Source: Oscillospiraceae bacterium
GTDB lineage: Bacteria > Bacillota > Clostridia > Oscillospirales > Acutalibacteraceae
Assembly: GCA_022763825.1 (NCBI GenBank)
Contig: JALEQX010000081.1
Location: 1-33,197 of the forward strand
Length of the DNA: 33,197 nt
Direction of reading: 5' to 3'
Part shown: positions 13,843-22,930 of the stretch, one piece after another
Layout: each line of letters opens with the position of its first letter
How positions within the stretch are numbered: position 1 is the first letter of the stretch
Translations under genes and position numbers: made by a program
The notes under the pieces: model-generated
Told to the model about the DNA's origin: nothing
What the model saw: only the letters and a program-made list of their open reading frames with translations
The model's database searches: none

Positions 13843-16800
13843 TCACTCTAATATTTTGAATATTTCCGACAATACAACAGCGGAACTCTGCCCTACGGGC
13901 ACCTTTACGCTGATATACGGCCTGTTCGCGGCGGAAACGAGAACTCTGCCCTTCATCGCCGTCGCAAGTTTCTTGACGATATCCATATTTATACTGTTTG
14001 TATACAGCAGGAGATTGTCGCCGTTCTGTTTTATCTCGTAAAAACCGTTTTTGACCGCGCGGTTTCTTATAAGCGCAATTCTGACAAGTCCCCTGACGCA
14101 CTCGGGCGGTTCGCCGTAACGGTCTATAAATTCGTCGAGAACGTCCGATGCCGTTTCATTGTCACGGATTTCGGCTATGCGTCTGTACGCAGAAAGTCTC
14201 TGCGGAACGGAGCTTATATATTTTTCGGGAATATGTGCGTCTATGCGCACGTCTATAAGACATTCTTTTTTCTCGACGGGTTCTGTATTGTTCTGCTCAC
14301 CCTCGACAGCCTCAGAGAGAAGCTGTAAATACATGTCGTAGCCGACCGCCTCAAGATGACCGTGCTGCTGAGCACCGAGAATACTTCCCGCGCCCCTTAT
14401 TTCCAGGTCTTTCATTGCAATTTTAAATCCCGAACCGAACTCGGTAAATTCCCTTATCGCCTCAAGACGTCTCGAAGCTATTTCGGAAAGTTCCTTGCCC
14501 TTTACGAATGTTAAATATGCGAACGCTCTTCTCGACGATCTGCCGACTCGTCCGCGTATCTGATGAAGCTGGGAAAGCCCCATTCTGTCGGCGTTGTCGA
14601 TTATCAATGTATTGCAGTTGGGTACGTCCACGCCAGTCTCTATAATCGTCGTGCATACGAGAACGTCTATCTCGCCCTCGAGAAGCTGTCTCCATATTTC
14701 GGACAGCCGGTTTTCCGGCATTTTGCCGTGAGCGATACCTATTCTCGCATCGGGAACGTATTTGTGTATTTGGGCGGCAGTCTCCTCGATATCCTCAACC
14801 CTGTTGTGCAGATAATACACCTGTCCGCCCCGGCGTATCTCCTTCTGAATAGCCTCGGAGAGTATGCCCATATCGTGTTCGAGTACATATGTCTGCACGG
14901 GCGAACGGTCGAGCGGAGCCTCCTCAATTACCGACATATCGCGTATTCCGGTCATCGCCATATTAAGAGTTCTCGGTATGGGAGTTGCCGACAGCGTGAG
15001 AACGTCAACGCCCGGAAAAGCCGTTTTGAGCTTCTCCTTCTGCGCGACGCCGAAACGCTGTTCCTCGTCGATTATAACGAGTCCTAAATTTTTAAATTCA
15101 ACATCCTTTGAAATGAGGCGGTGCGTACCGACGAGAATATCGATTTCTCCTCGTTTAACACGTTTAATCGTATTCTCAGTCTCCTTCGGCGTTCTGAAAC
15201 GTGAGAGCATGTCTATATTTATCGGGAACCCCTCAAAACGTCTTAACAGAGTCGAATAATGCTGAAATGCGAGTATCGTCGTCGGGACGAGAATAGCGCA
15301 CTGCATACCGTCGGCGGCGCACTTGAACGCGGCTCTGAGTGCAACCTCGGTTTTTCCGAATCCGACGTCTCCGCACAGGAGTCTGTCCATGGGGTAGGGC
15401 TTTTCCATATCCGACTTTATCTCGCTTATACATCTCAACTGGTCGTCCGTCTCGTCAAATTCGAAACGGCGTTCAAAGTCGCTCTGCATATCGATATCGG
15501 GGGAAAATTCATGTCCCTTTGTATTTCTGCGCTTTGCGTAAAGCTGTAAAAGCTCCTTCGCCATATCCTTAACGGCGGCGCGGACTCTCGTTTTCGTCTT
15601 TTCCCAGTCCTTTGTACCGAGTCTGTTAAGCTTCATGGGCTTGCCGTTTTCCTCATGCGGACCTATATATTTCGAAACGAGGTCGAGCTGAGTTACCGGA
15701 ACGTACAGAACGTCCGCGCCCATATATTTAATTTTAATGTAATCCTTTGAAACGCCTCCGACGTCCATATTTACAATGCCGTCGAATACTCCGATACCGT
15801 GAACGCTGTGAACGACGTAATCGCCCTTGTGAAGTTCCTCTATCGAATGAAGGGAATTCGCGTTTTTCTGCTTCTTTTTGGACGAATACTTCTTCGCGCC
15901 CGCGCCGGCTTTATATCTGCTCTGGGTTATAATTTTTATTTTGTCCCCCGGATAATCCATGCCGTAGCTCAGCGCACCGGGAATGATATTTACGCTCTTT
16001 TGAAGAAACGCCGACGGAATTTCGGGGTAGCTTATACAGTCTATGCCCTCGTCGGAAAGATCCTCTGCAAGCGACTGCGACGCTTTTTCGGTACCGGCTA
16101 AAATAATAATCCTGTACCCTCTTGCAATGTCGGGACGGATATCCTCGAGCAGAACTTTTAAAGAGCCCTCCCAAGAAGACGACTGTCTGACGTTCATATT
16201 AATAAGCTCTTTTACCGGAGTGTCGAAACTTCCGCGAGCAAAGTTGTCAAGATAAACGGCGCCCCGTTTTTCGTACATTGAAATAACATCATTAGAACTA
16301 ATAAAGAACCTGTCAAGTCCCTTGCACAGCACGCCGTCCTCGAACATCATTTTAATATCCTCGTTCGAGAGCTTCTGAATATTGAGACTTCTCTCCTTTA
16401 CGTTTGATGTCTCGCTGATAAAGAGCATATCGTTTTCGCAGTAGTCGAAAATGTTTTCGGGATTTTCATATGCTAAGGGAAGGTATCTGTCCGTACAGCC
16501 GATTCTTACATCGGAATCGAGTTTATCCGCGTCAGAAAGCAGACTCTCCCTTACTTTCGTTATATTTTTACCTCTCAGGGACGAAGCGAGTTTTTTGATT
16601 TTTTCGCTCAGAATTTCGTCGGAATCAAATATAACTTCCGTCGCAGGCGTAATTTTTATTTTCTCGGCGTTTTCTCTGCGCCTCTGACTTATGGGGTCAA
16701 AATACGCCATGGAGTCGACGCTGTCACCCCAGAATTCGATTCTCACGGGGTAATCGCAGTCGGGCGGGAACATATCGATAATTGCGCCCCTGCGGGCAAA

Positions 16801-17313
16801 CTGTCCCTTGCCCTCAACCATATCGGCGCGCACATATCCCGCCGAAATCAGAGCGTCAACGACTCTTTCGGGTGAAATCTCGCTGTCGTGAGTTATACCG
16901 GCCGATTTTCTTTTAAGCACTTCGCGCGGAACGGTCAGCTGCATAGCCGCCTCGACGGAGCATACAACCGCGTCGTACTCGCCGTTTATTATATTTTCGA
17001 GCACTCCGAGCCTTCTGCGCTCATACTCCCTCGACTGACTGTCGGTCGGACGGTAGTTAAAATCCCTCGCCGGATACATCAGACACTTTGAGCCCATCGT
17101 CTCCATGTCTCCGCTGAACTTAACGGCGGATGCCTCGTCTGCGGTAACAACCAGCGCTTTTCTCCCCGTATCGGTGCACAGTGAATGAACAATATGTGCC
17201 TTCGGAGTTTGACTGACTCCGAGAACGCCCATGGGAAGCCGTCCCTTTTTAACGCACGCGAGAATTTCTTTATATTCGCTGTTTGATTTTAACAAATCGG
17301 AAAATGACGACAT
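13843..17313 (-). CDS. mfd: Transcription-repair coupling factor
   Basis: 1156 aa, full length for Mfd. Mfd recognises RNA polymerase stalled at DNA damage, pushes it off and recruits UvrA. Order: UvrB-like N-terminal part (MGVLGVSQTPKAHIVHSL, then FARRGAIIDMFPPDCDYPVRIEFWGD); RNA-polymerase-interaction domain (GDYVVHSVHGIGVFDGI, about residue 490); RecG-like translocase with Walker A (LLCGDVGFGKTEVALRAAF), the DEEQ motif (LVIIDEEQRFGVAQKEKL) and TLSATPIPRTLNMA; then the TRCF C-terminal domain. AAGGAG precedes ATG 17313. It is downstream of glmU and pth as in Bacillus, but a repeat element and a hairpin (17336-17365) lie between pth and mfd. Confidence 0.98.
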   Translation of the reverse strand: MSSFSDLLKSNSEYKEILACVKKGRLPMGVLGVSQTPKAHIVHSLCTDTGRKALVVTADEASAVKFSGDMETMGSKCLMYPARDFNYRPTDSQSREYERRRLGVLENIINGEYDAVVCSVEAAMQLTVPREVLKRKSAGITHDSEISPERVVDALISAGYVRADMVEGKGQFARRGAIIDMFPPDCDYPVRIEFWGDSVDSMAYFDPISQRRRENAEKIKITPATEVIFDSDEILSEKIKKLASSLRGKNITKVRESLLSDADKLDSDVRIGCTDRYLPLAYENPENIFDYCENDMLFISETSNVKERSLNIQKLSNEDIKMMFEDGVLCKGLDRFFISSNDVISMYEKRGAVYLDNFARGSFDTPVKELINMNVRQSSSWEGSLKVLLEDIRPDIARGYRIIILAGTEKASQSLAEDLSDEGIDCISYPEIPSAFLQKSVNIIPGALSYGMDYPGDKIKIITQSRYKAGAGAKKYSSKKKQKNANSLHSIEELHKGDYVVHSVHGIGVFDGIVNMDVGGVSKDYIKIKYMGADVLYVPVTQLDLVSKYIGPHEENGKPMKLNRLGTKDWEKTKTRVRAAVKDMAKELLQLYAKRRNTKGHEFSPDIDMQSDFERRFEFDETDDQLRCISEIKSDMEKPYPMDRLLCGDVGFGKTEVALRAAFKCAADGMQCAILVPTTILAFQHYSTLLRRFEGFPINIDMLSRFRTPKETENTIKRVKRGEIDILVGTHRLISKDVEFKNLGLVIIDEEQRFGVAQKEKLKTAFPGVDVLTLSATPIPRTLNMAMTGIRDMSVIEEAPLDRSPVQTYVLEHDMGILSEAIQKEIRRGGQVYYLHNRVEDIEETAAQIHKYVPDARIGIAHGKMPENRLSEIWRQLLEGEIDVLVCTTIIETGVDVPNCNTLIIDNADRMGLSQLHQIRGRVGRSSRRAFAYLTFVKGKELSEIASRRLEAIREFTEFGSGFKIAMKDLEIRGAGSILGAQQHGHLEAVGYDMYLQLLSEAVEGEQNNTEPVEKKECLIDVRIDAHIPEKYISSVPQRLSAYRRIAEIRDNETASDVLDEFIDRYGEPPECVRGLVRIALIRNRAVKNGFYEIKQNGDNLLLYTNSINMDIVKKLATAMKGRVLVSAANRPYISVKVPVGQSSAVVLSEIFKILE

Positions 17314-17335
17314 ACAAACTCCTTAAACTGCAATG

Positions 17336-17365
17336 TCGGAAATCCCGAAGAAACGGAATTTCCGA
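17336..17365. other. Hairpin just upstream of mfd
   Basis: TCGGAAAT (17336-17343) and ATTTCCGA (17358-17365) form an 8-bp stem 23 nt before the mfd start codon on the minus strand. There is no T-run after it, so it is more likely a transcript-stabilising or translation-modulating fold than a terminator. Confidence 0.4.
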
Positions 17366-17382
17366 TGAAAAAAACATATAAT

Positions 17383-17515
17383 CAATAATTTGTCGAGACA
17401 AGTTATTGTTTCAGTGATAAGCGGTCAGTTGTCAGCAGTCAGTATTACGTAATTTCCAACCGCTGCCCGCTGTCCGCTGCAATAATTTATCGCGTGGTAA
17501 GACGATAAATTATTG
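17383..17515. repeat. MITE-like 133-bp element with 13-bp terminal inverted repeats
   Basis: The ends are CAATAATTTGTCG (17383-17395) and CGATAAATTATTG (17503-17515), inverted repeats with one mismatch. Each end is itself a hairpin: 17383-17408 (12-bp palindrome) and 17480-17515 (13-bp stem). The middle has short repeated words (GTCAGTTGTCAGCAGTCAG; CCGCTGCCCGCTGTCCGCTG). The right end holds the pth stop codon (17510-17512). No protein is encoded and no clear target duplication is visible. Confidence 0.5.
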
Positions 17516-18145
17516 TTTTTTTGTTATCTGGCACGTTGCCATGGCCTTATCCACGTCGCCGGAAACTATAATTTCGACTCCGTCACACGCTTTCGCCATG
17601 GTCGTTTTCAATATCTCCTGATCCGCTTTGGAAAACGTTCCGAGCACATAATCCTTTAAATCATAATCGGGATCGGGCTTTGCGCCGACTCCGATTTTCA
17701 GTCTCGGGAATTCGTCGGTGCCAAGCTGTGCGATAATACTTTTTATTCCGTTATGACCGCCCGCCGAACCTTTTCGTCTTATACGAAGCGCTCCTACGGG
17801 CAAATCAATATCGTCGTATATTATAATAATGTGATCACTCGGTATTTTATAAAAATCCGCGGCGGCTTTTACTGCGTCCCCGCTTAAATTCATATATGTC
17901 TGCGGTCTCATTACAAGACAGCGTTTCGAGCTTATCATAACATCGGCGCACAATGCGTTAAACTTAATTCTGTCGGTTTTGAAAGAATATCTGTTGGCAA
18001 GAATATCAATACAAAGAAATCCGGCGTTATGACGTGAAAGTTCATACTGCTTTCCCGGGTTTCCGAGTCCGGCTATTATATATTCGACTTTGCCGAAAAC
18101 GGGAGAAGAAAAACTCTCCTCTTTCTTTCTCTTAAAAAAAGCCAT
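17510..18145 (-). CDS. pth: Peptidyl-tRNA hydrolase
   Basis: 211 aa; typical Pth is 185-195 aa, the difference being an N-terminal extension (MAFFKRKKEESFSSPVFGKV) before YIIAGLGNPGKQYELSRHNAGF. That segment contains the catalytic His and the substrate-binding Asn. TYMNLSG, IIYDDIDLPVGALRIR and GSAGGHNGIKSI are the other family signatures. The enzyme releases tRNA from peptidyl-tRNA dropped by ribosomes. It starts 15 nt after glmU, so it is in the same operon. The last residues (ITKKQ) and the stop codon lie at the edge of the repeat element at 17383-17515, which may have replaced the native C terminus. Confidence 0.96.
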   Translation of the reverse strand: MAFFKRKKEESFSSPVFGKVEYIIAGLGNPGKQYELSRHNAGFLCIDILANRYSFKTDRIKFNALCADVMISSKRCLVMRPQTYMNLSGDAVKAAADFYKIPSDHIIIIYDDIDLPVGALRIRRKGSAGGHNGIKSIIAQLGTDEFPRLKIGVGAKPDPDYDLKDYVLGTFSKADQEILKTTMAKACDGVEIIVSGDVDKAMATCQITKKQ

Positions 18146-18160
18146 TTAATAATTACCTTT

Positions 18161-19543
18161 TTATACTTTTTTTCTGTACGGCTGTTTCTTTGCAACCCAA
18201 CCGTCCTTGTTAACCTGCTTTGCTCTGCCGATACCGAGCGATTTATCGGGCACGTCGTCGGTAATCGTCGAACCCGCCGCTGTATACGCATACTCGCCGA
18301 CCGTTACGGGAGCGACAAGATTCGTGTTACAGCCTATGAACGCGCCGTCCTTAATCGTACAGCGGTTCTTATCTTTTCCGTTGAAGTTTACGGTAACGAC
18401 TCCGCAGCCGAAGTTAACCCCGCTGCCGACGTCTGAATCACCGACATAGGTAAGGTGCGAAACATGGGTATTGCTTCCGACAGTCGAATTTTTAACCTCG
18501 ACGAAGTTTCCGAGGTGCGCGCCCTCGCCGATCGACGAATTCGGTCTGATTTGGACGAACGGACCTATCGACGCGCCGTCTTTTATCTCGGCGTCTCTTA
18601 TCTGCGAATTATTAAACGTAACTCCGGAGCCTATAACCGCATTTTCGACAAACGAATTCGGACCTATAACGCAGTTTGAACCGATTTTTACGTTTCCTCT
18701 GATTATCGTATTGGGCAGAATTTCGGTGTCCCTGTCGATTTCAACGTCCGGACCTATAATAATGCCGTCGGAGCACGGGATATCCACGCCGTCAAGCATA
18801 AGTTTTTCGAGAATGTTTTTCCTTGCAATCTCGTTTAACTGATTTAACTGAACTCTCGTATTCGCTCCGAGTACGGCGTTCGGGTTCTCGGCGGCAAATG
18901 CACACGCTTTTTTACCCGATTTTAATATAATATCGATGGCGTCGGTAAGATAATACTCGCCCTTTGAATTGTCGGGAGTTATTTTATTTAAAGTATCGAG
19001 AAGAATATCGGCGTTGAACCAGTACGCGCCGGAATTTACCTCGTTTATAAGCTGAGTTTTTTCGTCGGCGCTCGCCTGCTCAACGATTGATTTTATCGCT
19101 CCGCTTCTGTCGCGGACGATTCTGCCGTAACCGAACGGATTGTCGACATGAGCCGAAATAACCGTTGCCGAGGCATTGTTCTCGCAGTGATATCCGAGAG
19201 CCATGGCAATCGTATCAGAGTCTATAAACGGAGCGTCGCCGTTTAATATGAGAACATTTCCGCCCGAATGAGCCTTAATAAAGTCCGCCGCCTGCATAAC
19301 AGCATGACCGGTGCCTTTTCTCTCTCTCTGACGGACGGTTACGATATCGCCGGGGAGATGATTTTCTATATCCTCTGCGGCATGACCGGTAACGACGCAT
19401 ATATCCTTGATATTCGCATTCTGAGCCGCGCCGATAACCCAGTCAAGCATGGGTTTGAAAAGAACCTGAGTCATTGCCTTGGGTTTTGCCGTTTTCATTC
19501 TGGTTCCCTGCCCGGCGGCAAGAATTACTGAACAGTTTTTCAT
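18161..19543 (-). CDS. glmU: Bifunctional UDP-GlcNAc pyrophosphorylase / glucosamine-1-phosphate acetyltransferase
   Basis: 460 aa, full length. The N-terminal uridylyltransferase half has LAAGQGTRMKTAKPKAM, NGDAPFIDSDT and GAYWFNADILLD. The C-terminal half is a left-handed beta helix of hexapeptide repeats (from about residue 250) with FVEVKNS and THVSHLTYVGDSDVGSGVNF holding the catalytic His. It makes UDP-GlcNAc for peptidoglycan and other envelope polymers in the cytoplasm. The ribosome site is AAAGGTGATAT. It is followed closely by pth, and mfd lies downstream, the order also seen in Bacillus (there with further genes between). Confidence 0.97.
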   Translation of the reverse strand: MKNCSVILAAGQGTRMKTAKPKAMTQVLFKPMLDWVIGAAQNANIKDICVVTGHAAEDIENHLPGDIVTVRQRERKGTGHAVMQAADFIKAHSGGNVLILNGDAPFIDSDTIAMALGYHCENNASATVISAHVDNPFGYGRIVRDRSGAIKSIVEQASADEKTQLINEVNSGAYWFNADILLDTLNKITPDNSKGEYYLTDAIDIILKSGKKACAFAAENPNAVLGANTRVQLNQLNEIARKNILEKLMLDGVDIPCSDGIIIGPDVEIDRDTEILPNTIIRGNVKIGSNCVIGPNSFVENAVIGSGVTFNNSQIRDAEIKDGASIGPFVQIRPNSSIGEGAHLGNFVEVKNSTVGSNTHVSHLTYVGDSDVGSGVNFGCGVVTVNFNGKDKNRCTIKDGAFIGCNTNLVAPVTVGEYAYTAAGSTITDDVPDKSLGIGRAKQVNKDGWVAKKQPYRKKV

Positions 19544-19603
19544 AAATATATCACCTTTATATATACATATATATTTTAAATCCCGATAATTTATTTCTGA
19601 TTA

Positions 19604-20965
19604 TTATACATCCGGCTTCTCATTGTTACCCTGATCGGTAACTCTCGTAACAGGAGCCGTCGGCGCCTCTGTCGTCGGAGCTGCCGTAGTGGCCGCGGGA
19701 GCTTCGGTAGTTTTCTTGGTCGTAGTCTCGGCGGGAGCTTCCGTCGGCTTTTCCGTTGTCGGAGTCTCTGTAGGCTTCTTGGTCGTCTGAGCCTGAGTGC
19801 GTCTTTCGGTCGTTCTCTCGCTCTGAGTTCTGCGCTTCGTGGTTTCGCCCGCTCTCTTAGTTGTAGTCTCGTTCTTTGCCGCGGTTTCCTTTTCGGTCGT
19901 CGTTTCTTTCTCGGTAACAGTCGAACCGCGCGCGGTAACGCTTTCATCCTCAACCGTCGCATTAACGGCATTCGAGGGAACGTCGGGAACTGTCGGTTTG
20001 TCATCCTTATCCTTTGTCATTATAAAATACGCGCATGCGCCCGCAACGAGCAGAAGCAGTATTATAAACGGTATGAGCGTCTTAAGTTTACTGCCGGACG
20101 GTTTCTTTCTATTTTCGCCGTCGTCATATTCTTCCTCGTCCTGAGAAGTCAGAACGGGAATTTCGCTCTTATTTTCGTCAATGATTTCCGGCTCCTCACA
20201 GACAGGTTCATCTATTGAAACCGCGGTATCAGCCGATTTGGAATCGTGTGCGCTCTCGGACTCGTCAACAGCCGAAACTGCGGGAACTGCCTCATCCTCA
20301 TAATCCGAATCCTCAGCGGTAAATTTGAAAAATACGCCCGTGATATCCGTGTCCGAAGTCTTTTTGCTTAAAGCTATAAACGCCGATTTGCTGACAGCCT
20401 TTATATCTTTTCCGCCGAACGAAGCGTTTTCAACGATTTTTTCGTCCGCGAATTCGGAGCATTCGGCTCCGAAAACGGCTATGTATCCTCCGTCGGCACC
20501 GACGTCGGTAAGGTCTTTGAACATAAATTCACCGTCCGACGAGAGAAGCTGAGCCTTTCCCGCACGGCAGAAGAAAATCTTTGCGTTTCCGACGGATGAA
20601 ACGAGTATTCTGTCGGAAAAAATACATACGCACGCTATCGAAATATTGCTGTCTCCGCACTCGGCAGAAACGGACGTCATATCGTCCGCATATTTTTTAA
20701 ACGCATCATATGCGTTCGTTCTCTGAGTATATATTCTGTGAGAATAATCATCGAATGCGGTGACGGCGCCCGCCGAAACACCCTTTATAACAGACGAAAC
20801 GACAGCACATACGCACGGCGGATTTACCGTTCCGGCGGCTCTGTAACCCGAATTCATCTCATCGATTGACGAGATTCTGCGGTTAAGGTTTATACTGTCT
20901 CCGTTGAAGCCTTTTGTAAGTCTGCTCTTTGAAATTGCGGCGGTTTCTATCGAAACTACAGACAT
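19604..20965 (-). CDS. Membrane protein with degenerate PP2C-like domain and Thr-rich stalk
   Basis: 453 aa. Residues 1-215 resemble a PP2C (PPM) phosphatase fold. LTKGFNGDSI stands where R-x-GNED is expected, ILVSSVGNAKIFFCRAGKAQLLSSD matches the VGDSRAYL strand-turn-strand, and GGYIAVFGAECSEF is in place of the LCSDG motif. The metal-binding Asp-Gly of motif two and other Asp residues are missing, so it is probably a pseudophosphatase; the assignment rests on pattern alone. An acidic linker (216-290), one membrane segment (about 297-315) and a Thr/Glu/Lys-rich extracellular tail (330-445) follow. It has its own promoter and ribosome site (GGAGGAG) and lies 60 nt upstream of glmU with no terminator between. 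Confidence 0.65.
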   Translation of the reverse strand: MSVVSIETAAISKSRLTKGFNGDSINLNRRISSIDEMNSGYRAAGTVNPPCVCAVVSSVIKGVSAGAVTAFDDYSHRIYTQRTNAYDAFKKYADDMTSVSAECGDSNISIACVCIFSDRILVSSVGNAKIFFCRAGKAQLLSSDGEFMFKDLTDVGADGGYIAVFGAECSEFADEKIVENASFGGKDIKAVSKSAFIALSKKTSDTDITGVFFKFTAEDSDYEDEAVPAVSAVDESESAHDSKSADTAVSIDEPVCEEPEIIDENKSEIPVLTSQDEEEYDDGENRKKPSGSKLKTLIPFIILLLLVAGACAYFIMTKDKDDKPTVPDVPSNAVNATVEDESVTARGSTVTEKETTTEKETAAKNETTTKRAGETTKRRTQSERTTERRTQAQTTKKPTETPTTEKPTEAPAETTTKKTTEAPAATTAAPTTEAPTAPVTRVTDQGNNEKPDV

Positions 20966-21009
20966 ATTTTCTCCTCCGATCCTGTATTCACGGCATTTTT
21001 TAACATCTT

Positions 21010-21038
21010 ATTTTATCATTATATGACTGTTTAGTCAA
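21010..21038 (-). promoter_or_regulatory. Promoter of the PP2C-like gene (and probably glmU-pth)
   Basis: On the minus strand TTGACT (21033-21038), a 17-nt spacer and TAAAAT (21010-21015). It lies directly downstream of the pncB stop codon. Confidence 0.7.
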
Positions 21039-21052
21039 TATAAACGTGACAT

Positions 21053-22498
21053 TTAGTTATTTTTGTCGCGGCAGGAAGCAATGAGACGCTGTTTTTCATT
21101 CCAAAGTTTTTCGGAGAGATCGACATAATAGTTATGCGGGTACTCGAATCTCAGCACTTCCTCCCAAAGCGTATCGACCTGCTGTGCACAGTATGCGCGC
21201 ACGTCGCCGAGCGCCGGGAAATTATATACAAGTCTGCCCTTTTCGTAGACGGGAACAAGAAGCTGTCTTGCAACAAAACCGGAAACAGTCTTCTTTTTCC
21301 ACTTGTAATCGGGGTCGAAAAGTTCGTATTCGCTTAATTTGGAAACATCCTCGTCCTCGAGGGTCAAAAGGTCTGCAATCGCCTTTCCCGTCTCCATATC
21401 AAAAAGCCTCCACAGCTTTTTGGGGTACGGAGTCGTAATTTTGGCTACGTTTTCGCTTATTTTAATTTTAGGTATAATTTTGCCGTCCTTTTTTATCGCC
21501 GACAGCTTGTAAACACCGGGGAAAACAGGCGAATCGGCTGAGGTTATCATTCGCTCTCCGACTAAAAATTCGTCTATCTTCGCCCCGTGCTGAAGCATTT
21601 CCATTATAATATGTTCGTCAAGCGAATTCGAGGCATATATATTGCAGTCGGGGAATCCCGCGTCGTTGAGCATTTTTCTTATTTTCTTAGAAAGATACGC
21701 AAGGTCTCCGCTGTCGATTCGTATACCCTCGGGACGGATGCCCATGGGAATAAGAACGTCGTTAAACGTTTTAATCGCGTTGGGAATACCCGAATTTATC
21801 GTGTCATACGTATCGACGAGAAGGACGCATCTTTCAGGATTTTCCCTTGCATACGCGCAGAAAGCCTCGTACTCGGAATCAAACATCTGAATCCACGTAT
21901 GACTCATGCCCTCATAAAGAGGTATCGAATATTTCTCGGATGCAAGAGTGTTCGTAGTCGCCGTGCATCCTCCTATGTATGCGGCTCTCGCTCCGTTAAT
22001 CGCGGCGTCCGCGCCGTGTGCGCGCCTCATGCCCGACTCAACGACTCCCCTACCGTGAGCCGCGCGTACGACTCTGTTTGCCTTTGTGGCGATAAGCGTC
22101 TGATGGTTGATACTGAGAAGCACCATGGACTCGATAAAGCTCGCCTGAATTACAGGACCGTGAACCTTTACGACCGGTTCACCCGGGAATATCGGCGTAC
22201 CCTCCGGAACCGCCCAAACGTCGCACTCAAATTTGAACGTTCTTAAATACTCCGCGAGAGAATCGGAAATTCCCCGGCTTTTGAGAAATTCTATATCGTC
22301 CTCGTCGAATTTGAGATTTTCAAGATATTCGCACAGTTCCTTAAGTCCCGCCATAATGCAGAATCCGCCGATTTTATCGCTCGGTCTGAAAAACATGTCA
22401 AACCAGACCTCGGTAGTATCAATACCGTTGTCTACGAATCCGTTTGCCATCGAAAACTGATAAAAATCCGTCATAAGTTCGTATTTATCTTTAATCAT
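21053..22498 (-). CDS. pncB: Nicotinate phosphoribosyltransferase
   Basis: 481 aa. The enzyme joins nicotinate to PRPP to make nicotinate mononucleotide, the salvage entry to NAD. Family segments are the N-terminal YELMTDFYQFSMANGFVD, GEPVVKVHGPVIQASFIES, GMRRAHGADAAINGARAAYI, the active-site region MSHTWIQMFDSEYEAF and GIRIDSGDLAYLSKKIRKML. The C terminus carries a Cys-rich-free tail of the longer subgroup. AGGTGA lies 7-8 nt before ATG 22498. It is transcribed alone from the promoter at 22564-22592. Confidence 0.95.
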   Translation of the reverse strand: MIKDKYELMTDFYQFSMANGFVDNGIDTTEVWFDMFFRPSDKIGGFCIMAGLKELCEYLENLKFDEDDIEFLKSRGISDSLAEYLRTFKFECDVWAVPEGTPIFPGEPVVKVHGPVIQASFIESMVLLSINHQTLIATKANRVVRAAHGRGVVESGMRRAHGADAAINGARAAYIGGCTATTNTLASEKYSIPLYEGMSHTWIQMFDSEYEAFCAYARENPERCVLLVDTYDTINSGIPNAIKTFNDVLIPMGIRPEGIRIDSGDLAYLSKKIRKMLNDAGFPDCNIYASNSLDEHIIMEMLQHGAKIDEFLVGERMITSADSPVFPGVYKLSAIKKDGKIIPKIKISENVAKITTPYPKKLWRLFDMETGKAIADLLTLEDEDVSKLSEYELFDPDYKWKKKTVSGFVARQLLVPVYEKGRLVYNFPALGDVRAYCAQQVDTLWEEVLRFEYPHNYYVDLSEKLWNEKQRLIASCRDKNN

Positions 22499-22534
22499 TT
22501 TATATCACCTCAAAAAAAATGTAAAAAGATTACC

Positions 22535-22592
22535 ATTGACAATAACTGTCCTGTTCTTTTATTATTGTACCATACGATTAATATATAATCAA
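22535..22592 (-). promoter_or_regulatory. pncB promoter and operator-like imperfect palindrome
   Basis: On the minus strand TTGATT (22587-22592), a 17-nt spacer and TACAAT (22564-22569). Just downstream, at or past the start point, GACAATAACTGTC (22538-22550 on the plus strand) is an imperfect 13-bp palindrome that could bind a repressor. A link to a niacin-responsive regulator would be natural but is not shown by the sequence. Confidence 0.55.
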
Positions 22593-22599
22593 ACAAAAA

Positions 22600-22789
22600 T
22601 TAATATTATTTTAAAGAATAATCCCCCTCTTATATCTTTTTTTCATTATTCCCATTTAACAATTTATTGTGTTTTTTAATAAAAAAATCATAAAATTAGT
22701 GTTTTTTAAACATTTTAATTCTAAATTGTTTATATAATTGAATAAATATGTGCTAAAATAATATCGTTATGATATGATGCTGTATTAAC
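22600..22789. other. AT-rich spacer between pncB and the XRE pair
   Basis: No gene is visible on either strand. The stretch is markedly AT-rich with poly-T and poly-A runs. For the downstream regulators no convincing promoter is seen. The best candidate is TTGAAT (22738-22743) with TATCGT (22762-22767) at 18-nt spacing, and the repeated TATGAT at 22768-22778 lacks a -35 box. Confidence 0.4.
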
Positions 22790-22930
22790 GGCACCGGCTT
22801 TGCGTGATTCCGAACCTTTTTGTTTTTCGGAGGCGCAGTATACGTCGGACAACACCATCGTCTTAAAGCTCCGGTAAGATAATACCGTAAATCATTTTAC
22901 CGGGTTCATTACTTATGGAGGTGTAACCTC
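22790..22930 (+). promoter_or_regulatory. Structured leader of the XRE regulator pair
   Basis: GC content rises sharply here and several stems can form. GCG-TCCGAA (22802-22812) pairs with TTCGGA-CGC (22826-22837). CCGGTAA (22871-22877) pairs with TTACCGG (22897-22903). The competing hairpin CGGTA/TACCG uses the same left arm. GAGGT/ACCTC (22919-22930) folds the ribosome site GGAGGT into a small hairpin directly before ATG 22931. Mutually exclusive stems plus a covered ribosome site suggest regulation at RNA level. I do not recognise a known riboswitch class. Confidence 0.4.

Noticed and set aside
19591-20004. Arg/Leu/Pro-rich frame on the minus strand
   Set aside because: It is the shifted reading of the repetitive Thr/Glu/Lys codons in the stalk of the PP2C-like protein.
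21587-22246. 219-codon open frame opposite pncB
   Set aside because: Antisense shadow of a full-length, strongly conserved gene; composition is Arg/His/Tyr-rich without any domain.
22790-22930. Known riboswitch class (purine, SAM, TPP, c-di-GMP, fluoride)
   Set aside because: None of the conserved core words I know for these classes is present, so only an unspecified structured leader is reported.
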